This document shows, piece by piece, positions 1-4,772 of a stretch of DNA of 6,502 nucleotides. The DNA comes from Gemmatimonadota bacterium (GTDB lineage: Bacteria > Gemmatimonadota > Gemmatimonadetes > Longimicrobiales > Gaopeijiaceae). The stretch covers positions 1 to 6,502 of the forward strand of contig SKVI01000035.1 of assembly GCA_007129525.1 (NCBI GenBank), read 5' to 3'. The notes under the pieces were generated by a model. The model ran no database searches. It was not told the origin of the DNA and was given only the letters and a program-made list of their open reading frames with translations. Made by a program: the position numbers and the translations under genes. How positions within the stretch are numbered: position 1 is the first letter of the stretch; every line of letters starts with the position of its first letter.

Positions 1-122
1 TCCAGACCGCCCGCATCATCGATGACGAAGGTCAGCGGCGCCGGGTCCGGGTGTGCACCTCGTGCATCTCGGCCGGAAAAATCCGCAAGGCTCCGGCGGT
101 AAAAAAGTCCGAAGGCGCCTGA
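1..122 (+). CDS. rpmB: 50S ribosomal protein L28, C-terminal fragment
   Basis: Only the last 39 codons are present, read from base 3 to the TGA at 120-122; the start lies before the window. The visible end reads RRRVRVCTSCISAGKIRKA, which matches the C-terminal block of the zinc-binding (C+) form of bacterial L28, where actinobacterial proteins have a very similar NVCTSCIKAGKI segment. The CTSC pair would be the second half of a four-cysteine zinc site, with the first pair in the missing N-terminal part. L28 is a small structural protein of the large ribosomal subunit that binds 23S rRNA. A short tail (PAVKKSEGA) extends past the conserved end. hemD starts 13 bases downstream, so the two may share a transcript. 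Identification rests on about 25 conserved residues, but the motif is characteristic. Confidence 0.87.
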   Translation, partial: QTARIIDDEGQRRRVRVCTSCISAGKIRKAPAVKKSEGA

Positions 123-135
123 GGCACCTCGTGAC

Positions 136-1071
136 ATGATGGACCATCCCGACGGCGGTTCTCCGTCGGGCGGTACTCGCCCCCGCAGGCCCCCCCGGGC
201 CCCGGGGGCGTCGCCGTTTCGGGTGGCCGTGACCCGTCCCCGTCCCCGCGGCGGGGGCTCTGAGGCCCGTGACCGGCTGGCCCGACGCCTCCAGGCTCGG
301 GGCCTCACCCCGGTGCATTTTCCCCTCCTGAGGCTGGCTCCCCCAGCCGATCGCTCCCCCCTGAAGAAGAGCGCAGCGTGGACAGCGGCGTGGGCCTCCG
401 AGCGTTCGGCACGGAACCTGCACTATGATGATCCCGAAGGCTCGACGGATTCCGTCTGGCTCATGGTGACGTCGGCCAACGCCGTGCCTCCCTTCCTGGA
501 GGCGCTGGAGGCCGAGGGCGGCAGCGCCGCCGAGCTGCGGGGCGCGGGTGTGAGAGTGGCCGCCGTAGGGCGGGCCACCGCCCGGAGGCTCGAGGCGGTA
601 GGCCTCTCGCCAGAGGTCGTGCCCCGGCGCTTTACCGCCGAGGCGCTCCTGGAGGCCCTGGAGGCCCAGGGTGTGTCGGGCCACCGGGTGATCTTCCCCC
701 GGGCCGACCGGGCGGGCGAGACGCTCCCCCGGGGGCTCGAGGCGCTGGGCGCGCACGTGATGCGGGCCACTGCCTACCGGGTGGTGGTGGACCCGCAGGG
801 CGCCGGCAGGCTGGCCCGGGCGGTGGTCCGCGGTGAGCTGGAGGCGGTGACACTCACCTCCGGCTCGGCGGCCCGGGCGCTGGCCCGGAGCTGGCGGGAA
901 GAAGGTGCCGGCCAGGCGTGGCCCGAAGCCACGATGATGGCCGTCATCGGCCCCGTCACTGCCGGCGACGCCCGTGAGGCGGGCCTGCCGGTGGACGTGG
1001 TGCCGGAGCGAGCCTCGCTGGAGGCCCTGGCCGACGCGGTGGCTGATGCTGCCGCCGATGCTGCGGGCTGA
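136..1071 (+). CDS. hemD: Uroporphyrinogen-III synthase
   Basis: The 311-residue product should cyclise hydroxymethylbilane to uroporphyrinogen III, inverting ring D, in the cytosolic tetrapyrrole pathway to heme, siroheme and cobalamin. The family is weakly conserved, but the expected landmarks occur in order: a first strand FRVAVTRPRP (residues 28-37), the TSAN turn (112-115), AVGRATA (143-149), a central FPRADRAGETLP segment, TSGSA (241-245) and IGPVTA (271-276). The usual length is about 240-270 residues. The excess is a Pro/Arg-rich N-terminus of about 27 residues and a longer spacer (about 66-105) before the TSAN strand. ATG 136 is followed directly by a second ATG at 139; GTG 223 (Val30) sits close to the domain start and is an alternative that would remove the extension. 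GAGG at 121-124 is a weak ribosome-binding candidate. No hemC is adjacent in the window. The TGA stop lies inside the first unit of a tandem repeat. Confidence 0.87.
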   Translation: MMDHPDGGSPSGGTRPRRPPRAPGASPFRVAVTRPRPRGGGSEARDRLARRLQARGLTPVHFPLLRLAPPADRSPLKKSAAWTAAWASERSARNLHYDDPEGSTDSVWLMVTSANAVPPFLEALEAEGGSAAELRGAGVRVAAVGRATARRLEAVGLSPEVVPRRFTAEALLEALEAQGVSGHRVIFPRADRAGETLPRGLEALGAHVMRATAYRVVVDPQGAGRLARAVVRGELEAVTLTSGSAARALARSWREEGAGQAWPEATMMAVIGPVTAGDAREAGLPVDVVPERASLEALADAVADAAADAAG

Positions 1072-1116
1072 GAACACGCCGCGGGCTGAGAATGCTCCGC
1101 GGGTCGAACATGCCCC
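1063..1116 (+). repeat. 3 x 18-bp tandem repeat across the hemD stop codon
   Basis: Three head-to-tail units: 1063-1080 gcgggctgagaacacgcc, 1081-1098 gcgggctgagaatgctcc, 1099-1116 gcgggtcgaacatgcccc. Units 1 and 2 agree at their first 12 bases; unit 3 has diverged. The hemD TGA (1069-1071) is part of unit 1, and a second TGA in the same phase falls in unit 2. The array therefore begins in the last codons of hemD and fills much of the spacer before the next gene. Read in the frame of the downstream gene it would encode a six-residue periodicity (RAENTP / RAENAP / RVEHAP), which matters only if that gene starts upstream of 1163. Confidence 0.85.
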
Positions 1117-1162
1117 GAAGGATCGCGCAACAAAACCTGTCCCAGCGGAACGAGAACCCATC

Positions 1163-1813
1163 ATGCATACTCCCGAACTGAGCCGACCCGAAGCCGTAAA
1201 CGAGCCCACGCAGCTCTTTTACGCCCACCTGGAAATCATGGTGCACCTGCTCCGTGACGAGCTCCGGTGGAGCGGCGCTGCGGCGTCTTCCGGCAACGGC
1301 AATGGCAGTGGCAACGGAGACGTGGGCGCAGGCCAGGACGGCGCTCCGTCCCGCGTGGTGCAGCTGCTGCACCGGGAGCGGCGGCACCTGCTGAAGCAGC
1401 AGGACGGAAATCTGGCCAGGGAGGCCCGGTTCCGGCTCATGGGAGATCGCCTTGTGTCGCGGCTGGAGAGCGAACTGGGCGTGGACTCCAAGGACGCCGC
1501 GGTGGTGGTCTGGTTCTACCGGCAGGAAGTGGCCCGGAAGCGCGACGGCAGCGAGCGTGGTGGGGACGCATCGCTCGGGGAAATCATGCACCAGGTGGGG
1601 GACGCCCACGCCCGCCTCCTGGACGGCACCGATCCCTTCCTCCCGGTTCCCAATCGACGCCGGCCGGCGGGGTTCCCCCTGGCGGTGGCGGTGGCGGCCA
1701 CGCGGCTGGCCCGGAGCACCCGGAAGGAGACCACGTGGATGGACGTGGAGCCCCTGGCCCTGGAGATTTTGCAAGGGGTCATGGGCGGTCGCCCGGAGCG
1801 GGCTGCGAGTTGA
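1163..1813 (+). CDS. Hypothetical protein, 216 residues, unrecognised
   Basis: I do not recognise this protein and assign no function. The product is hydrophilic and probably cytoplasmic, with no signal peptide or convincing membrane helix. It starts with a likely amphipathic helix (about residues 15-36, QLFYAHLEIMVHLLRDEL), followed by a low-complexity Gly/Asn/Ser linker (37-62, including SGNGNGSGNGD). A charged, probably helical region follows (64-105, rich in Arg, Glu, Leu and Gln), then a short hydrophobic stretch DAAVVVWFYRQEVARKRDG, and a C-terminal part with GFPLAVAVAATRLARSTRKETTW. Codon use matches the neighbours, and the frame stays open for 651 bases between two annotated-type genes, so it is probably real. 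ATG 1163 is the first start after hemD, though its ribosome-binding site is weak. In-frame ATGs at 1046 and 1058 would overlap hemD and add about 35-39 residues, including the repeat-encoded segment. The TGA opens the 20-bp array downstream. Confidence 0.6.
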   Translation: MHTPELSRPEAVNEPTQLFYAHLEIMVHLLRDELRWSGAAASSGNGNGSGNGDVGAGQDGAPSRVVQLLHRERRHLLKQQDGNLAREARFRLMGDRLVSRLESELGVDSKDAAVVVWFYRQEVARKRDGSERGGDASLGEIMHQVGDAHARLLDGTDPFLPVPNRRRPAGFPLAVAVAATRLARSTRKETTWMDVEPLALEILQGVMGGRPERAAS

Positions 1814-1831
1814 CCTTCGAGACAGCCCGCT
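1797..1831 (+). terminator. GC-rich inverted repeat over the stop codon, possible weak terminator
   Basis: A perfect 9-bp inverted repeat, agcgggctg (1797-1805) and cagcccgct (1823-1831), encloses a 17-base loop that contains the TGA stop of the unknown gene (1811-1813). The right arm is part of the first 20-bp repeat unit, and the second unit supplies an identical alternative arm at 1843-1851. There is no run of T after the stem, so classical intrinsic termination is doubtful; an mRNA 3'-end or attenuating structure is possible. Confidence 0.35.
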
Positions 1832-1870
1832 GACTTTCGAGACAGCCCGCTGACTTTCGAGACCACCCGC
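1811..1870 (+). repeat. 3 x 20-bp tandem repeat with a TGA in every forward frame
   Basis: Three units: 1811-1830 tgaccttcgagacagcccgc, 1831-1850 tgactttcgagacagcccgc, 1851-1870 tgactttcgagaccacccgc. They differ from their neighbours by one or two bases. A decayed 12-base remnant (1871-1882, ending acaacccgc) may be a fourth, partial unit. Each unit begins with TGA. Because 20 is not a multiple of three, the TGAs at 1811, 1831 and 1851 fall in three different frames. The first is the actual stop of the upstream gene. The array fills most of the 81-base gap to the dehydrogenase gene. Confidence 0.92.
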
Positions 1871-1884
1871 CAAACAACCCGCAC

Positions 1885-1890
1885 AGGGAG
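1885..1890 (+). promoter_or_regulatory. Ribosome-binding site of the sugar-nucleotide dehydrogenase
   Basis: AGGGAG lies four bases before ATG 1895. It supports that start over later in-frame candidates and sits just after the 20-bp array, so a change in array length would not alter the spacing to the start codon. Confidence 0.55.
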
Positions 1891-1894
1891 TCGC

Positions 1895-3424
1895 ATGCTG
1901 ACGGATGCCACAGAGCGTTTTCGTGAGGGAGACATCACCTTCGGAATCGTAGGGCTGGGGTACGTGGGTCTGCCCCTGGCCGTGGAGGTGGCCGAGTCCG
2001 GAATCCGGGTCCTGGGGTTCGATGTGAAGGAACCGGTGGTGGAGGGGGTGAACCGGGGTGAGAGTCACGTGCAGGATGTGGAGTCCTCTCGGGTGGCCGC
2101 CCTCCGGGACGACGGGCGACTCGAAGCCACCCTGGATCCGTCGCGCCTGGCCGAGTGCGACGTCATCTCCATCTGCGTGCCCACCCCCCTTGGCAAGACA
2201 CGCGATCCGGACGTCTCCTACGTCCTGGCGGCGGGGCGCGAGGTGGCGGCCCACCTGCACCCCGGTCAGCTCATCGTGCTGGAGAGCACCACGTACCCGG
2301 GCACCACCCGTGACGTGGTGCTCCCCCTGCTGCGTGAGGCCGGTGCCGGCGCCGGGCCCGAGGGCGGGGATCTGGAAGTGGGCCGGGACTTCTTCCTCTG
2401 CTTCTCGCCCGAGCGGGTGGATCCGGGCAACCCCACCTGGAAGACCTACAACACCCCGAAGGTGATCGGCGGGCTCACGCCGGCGTGCCTCGAGGTGGGG
2501 GTGGCGGCCTACTCGCGCTTCATCGAGACCATGGTGCCGGTCTCCTCACCCGAGGCGGCGGAGATGAGCAAGCTCCTGGAGAACACCTTCCGGGCGGTGA
2601 ACATCGCCCTGGTGAACGAGACGGCGCAGATCGCCGATCGGCTGGAGGTGGACATCTGGGAGGTCATCAACGCGGCGGCCACCAAGCCCTTCGGCTTCAT
2701 GAAGTTCACCCCTGGTCCCGGCCTGGGGGGCCACTGCATTCCCATCGACCCGCACTACCTGAGTTGGAAGATGCGGACGCTGGACTACCGCACGCGCTTC
2801 ATCGAGCTGGCCAGCGAGGTGAATGCCGAGATGCCCCGCTTCGTGGTGGGCAAGGTGCAGGAGGCGCTGAACGAGGTGGAGAAGCCGGTGAAGGGCTCGC
2901 AGATTCTGGTGCTGGGCGCCGCCTACAAGCCCAACATCGATGACGTGCGCGAGTCGCCGGCCCTGGAGATCCTGAACGAGCTGGAGCGCCTGGGCGCCCG
3001 GGTGGCCTACCACGACCCGTACATTCCGGAGATCGTGGACGACAGGCTGAGCTGGAGCAGCGTGGAGCTCACCGACGAGGCGCTGGCGGAAGCCGACTGC
3101 GTGGTGCTGGTCACCGACCACGACGTCTTCGATCTGGAGCGGATCTTCGACCTGAGCCGCCTCCTGGTGGACTCGCGGAACGCCACCGGAGCCATCGCCG
3201 AGGCTCGGGGACAGGGTCAGCCCCAACGCTGGATCGTGAAGGGGTCCGGCGGTTCGAGACGGCAAGGCGAGGCCCGGCCGGCAGGTGAGTCCGAGCAGGC
3301 AGGCGAGTCCGAGCAGGCAGGCGAGTCCGAGCAGGCAGGTGAGTCCGGGCGGGAGGGTGAGTCGCGGCAGGCCGGCGGCGCTCCGGAGGCGGAGAACCGG
3401 ATGCCGGCGCGGCAGCCTCGATGA
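1895..3424 (+). CDS. wbpA: UDP-N-acetylhexosamine 6-dehydrogenase (WbpA/WecC family)
   Basis: This 509-residue enzyme should oxidise C6 of a UDP-N-acetylhexosamine to a carboxylate using two NAD+, giving UDP-GlcNAcA or UDP-ManNAcA for polysaccharide synthesis. The N-terminal Rossmann domain has GLGYVG (20-25). Next come STTYPG (131-136), Glu173 in FSPERVDPGN, the KLLEN segment (Lys226, Asn230), the catalytic loop GPGLGGHCIPIDP with nucleophile Cys281, and AYKPNIDDVRESPA (343-356) in the C-terminal UDP-binding domain. The catalytic loop and the preceding ATKPFGFMKF resemble WbpA (UDP-GlcNAc 6-dehydrogenase) more than enterobacterial WecC, but the adjacent wecB leaves UDP-ManNAc possible, so the symbol is provisional. 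The conserved fold ends near residue 449. Residues 450-509 are a non-conserved tail with five six-residue repeats. The TGA overlaps an ATG (ATGA) and lies 23 bases before the preferred wecB start, indicating co-translation. Confidence 0.92.
   Translation: MLTDATERFREGDITFGIVGLGYVGLPLAVEVAESGIRVLGFDVKEPVVEGVNRGESHVQDVESSRVAALRDDGRLEATLDPSRLAECDVISICVPTPLGKTRDPDVSYVLAAGREVAAHLHPGQLIVLESTTYPGTTRDVVLPLLREAGAGAGPEGGDLEVGRDFFLCFSPERVDPGNPTWKTYNTPKVIGGLTPACLEVGVAAYSRFIETMVPVSSPEAAEMSKLLENTFRAVNIALVNETAQIADRLEVDIWEVINAAATKPFGFMKFTPGPGLGGHCIPIDPHYLSWKMRTLDYRTRFIELASEVNAEMPRFVVGKVQEALNEVEKPVKGSQILVLGAAYKPNIDDVRESPALEILNELERLGARVAYHDPYIPEIVDDRLSWSSVELTDEALAEADCVVLVTDHDVFDLERIFDLSRLLVDSRNATGAIAEARGQGQPQRWIVKGSGGSRRQGEARPAGESEQAGESEQAGESEQAGESGREGESRQAGGAPEAENRMPARQPR
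3284..3373 (+). repeat. 5 x 18-bp tandem repeat encoding the dehydrogenase tail
   Basis: Five in-frame 18-bp units begin at 3284, 3302, 3320, 3338 and 3356. Units 2 and 3 are identical (ggcgagtccgagcaggca) and unit 1 differs from them by one base; units 4 and 5 have drifted. They encode GESEQA three times, then GESGRE and GESRQA (residues 464-493). The near-identity of units 1-3 at DNA level, including silent positions, suggests recent duplication or slippage. Because the unit is six codons, copy-number change would lengthen or shorten the tail without a frameshift. Confidence 0.95.
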
Positions 3425-3436
3425 CGGAGGGCGCCC

Positions 3437-3444
3437 GGGAGGAG
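3437..3444 (+). promoter_or_regulatory. Ribosome-binding site selecting the wecB start at 3448
   Basis: GGGAGGAG lies just before ATG 3448, with five bases between its GGAGG core (3438-3442) and the start codon. The upstream in-frame ATG at 3421, which overlaps the dehydrogenase stop as ATGA, has no comparable purine tract. Start 3448 also begins the protein exactly at the conserved first strand MRVLVVAGARP. The site lies inside the short dehydrogenase-wecB junction, consistent with coupled translation. Confidence 0.6.
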
Positions 3445-3447
3445 TCC

Positions 3448-4575
3448 ATGCGGGTGCTGGTGGTAGCGGGAGCGCGGCCCAACTTCATGAAGGTGGCACC
3501 CATTCTGAGGGCGCTGGAGGCCCAGGGCCACGAGGGCATCCTGGTGCATACGGGACAGCACTACGACGCTCAGATGTCCGACGCCTTCTTCCGCGACCTG
3601 GGGCTCCCGGAGCCGGACTTCCACCTGGGGGTGGGCTCGGGGAGCCACGCCGAGCAGACCGCCGGGGTCATGACGGCCTTCGAGCCGGTGCTCCGGGAGG
3701 TGGATCCCCGGTGGGTGGTGGTGGTGGGCGATGTGAACTCCACGGTGGCCTGCGCCCTGGTCACCGTAAAGCTCAAGGAGGAGTTGGGGGTGCGGATCGC
3801 CCACGTGGAGGCAGGGCTCCGGAGCCACGACTGGCGCATGCCGGAGGAGGTGAACCGGGTTCTCACCGACCGCATGTCGGACCTGCTCCTCACGCCCTCC
3901 AGGGACGCGGAACCGAACCTCCGTTCGGAGGGCATTCCCGAAGAGCGGATCCGCTTCGTGGGCAACGTCATGATCGACACTCTCCTGCACCAGCTCCCCA
4001 GGGCTCGGGAGCGGGATTACGCCGGAGAGATGGGGCTGGAGCGGGATGGCTACGCGGTGGCCACCCTCCACCGGCCCTCCAACGTGGACGAGCCCGGGTC
4101 GCTGGCCACGGCGCTGGCGGCGCTGCAGGCGGTGGCCCGGGAGCGCCCGCTGGTCCTTCCCCTGCACCCCCGAACTCGGAAAAATGCCGAGCGCTTTGGG
4201 ATGGAAGGCGAACTGGAGGTCCTCACCGTGGTGCCCCCCGTGGGGTACCGGGAGATGGTCTCGCTCCTGGCGGGCGCCGCCGTGGTCCTCACCGACTCCG
4301 GGGGCCTGCAGGAAGAGACCACCGCCCTGGGCGTGCCCTGCGTGACCCTTCGGGAGCAGACCGAACGTCCCATCACCGTCACCGAGGGCACGAACCGGAT
4401 GGCGCCCTGGCCCCTTTCGGTAGAGGGCGTGATGGGGGCCGTGGAGGCGGCCCTGGAGGCGGGACGCCGCGAGCCCGGCTCGGGCGGACCCGAAGGATGG
4501 GACGGTAAAGCCGCAGAGCGGATCGTGGTGGAGCTGGCGCACCGGCCGATCGCTGAAGCTGATTCGCCCCGGTAA
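3448..4575 (+). CDS. wecB: UDP-N-acetylglucosamine 2-epimerase, non-hydrolysing
   Basis: The 375-residue product is almost exactly the family length (E. coli WecB is 376). It should interconvert UDP-GlcNAc and UDP-ManNAc by anti-elimination and re-addition of UDP in a GT-B-like two-domain fold in the cytosol. Landmarks: N-terminal MRVLVVAGARPNFMKVAP, HTGQHYD, GDVNST with Asp95 (same number as E. coli Asp95), HVEAGLR with Glu121 and PEEVNR with Glu133 (equivalents of E. coli Glu117 and Glu131), TLHRPSNVD with His208 (equivalent of His213), and the UDP-binding segment DSGGLQEE (283-290) followed by LREQTERP. All proposed catalytic residues are present, so the enzyme should be active. QEE rather than QKE, and TERP rather than TEWV, favour WecB over the WbpI-type 2,3-diacetamido epimerase. 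The start at 3448 is preferred over 3421 (nine extra residues) because of its ribosome-binding site and family length. It follows the dehydrogenase in one operon. Confidence 0.94.
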   Translation: MRVLVVAGARPNFMKVAPILRALEAQGHEGILVHTGQHYDAQMSDAFFRDLGLPEPDFHLGVGSGSHAEQTAGVMTAFEPVLREVDPRWVVVVGDVNSTVACALVTVKLKEELGVRIAHVEAGLRSHDWRMPEEVNRVLTDRMSDLLLTPSRDAEPNLRSEGIPEERIRFVGNVMIDTLLHQLPRARERDYAGEMGLERDGYAVATLHRPSNVDEPGSLATALAALQAVARERPLVLPLHPRTRKNAERFGMEGELEVLTVVPPVGYREMVSLLAGAAVVLTDSGGLQEETTALGVPCVTLREQTERPITVTEGTNRMAPWPLSVEGVMGAVEAALEAGRREPGSGGPEGWDGKAAERIVVELAHRPIAEADSPR

Positions 4576-4580
4576 AGCGT

Positions 4581-4606
4581 ACCCGCCCGGCTAAGTCGGC
4601 GCGGGT
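4581..4606 (+). terminator. Hairpin just after wecB, possible terminator
   Basis: Five bases after the wecB TAA, acccgc (4581-4586) pairs with gcgggt (4601-4606). The stem continues through ccg/cgg after one bulged C, leaving a seven-base loop (gctaagt). Placement directly after the last gene of the pair suggests a 3'-end structure, but no T-run follows, so intrinsic termination is uncertain. Confidence 0.4.
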
Positions 4607-4664
4607 TCCGCCTCGCCTCGAGAGCCCCGGCAACTCGCCTCGCTCTCTCCTGGCAGAAACCGTT

Positions 4665-4682
4665 CGCAAAGGCTAATTTGCG
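4665..4682 (+). promoter_or_regulatory. Small inverted repeat in the spacer before the kinase
   Basis: cgcaaa (4665-4670) and tttgcg (4677-4682) form a perfect 6-bp inverted repeat around ggctaa. It sits in the most AT-rich patch (about 4656-4680) of the 197-base spacer 4576-4772, where a kinase promoter would be expected. It could be an operator half-site pair or an RNA hairpin. I see no convincing -35/-10 pair, so the role is unassigned. Confidence 0.3.
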
Positions 4683-4772
4683 CGCAGGGCGGCGTTGACC
4701 CGGCGCGGTCGCCGGAGGCCACGGTGCCCCCTCCTTACTCCTACGCTTCTCCAGCGCAGGCGCCGGTAGACC

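Noticed and set aside
1267..1853. Two overlapping plus-strand frames ending at TGAs 1831-1833 and 1851-1853
   Set aside because: They are off-frame readings of the unknown gene with skewed composition (runs of Gly, Arg, Trp). Their only common feature is the translated 20-bp repeat.
1063..1870. Arrays flanking the unknown gene as inverted ends of a mobile element
   Set aside because: They share only the 8-mer gcgggctg in opposite orientation. That 8-mer also occurs at 1798-1805, there is no target-site duplication, and the gene does not resemble a transposase or integrase.
3284..3373. Regularly spaced repeats considered as a CRISPR array
   Set aside because: The units are directly adjacent with no spacers, are only 18 bp, and are translated in frame. 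No cas gene is present.
4651..4667. Sigma-54 type promoter (TGGCAG ... TTCGC) before the kinase
   Set aside because: The distance between the GG and GC elements is two bases too long and the downstream element is TTCGC rather than TTGC.
4695..4723. TTGACC at 4695-4700 as a -35 element
   Set aside because: Seventeen bases downstream the sequence is gccacg, which does not resemble a -10 element.
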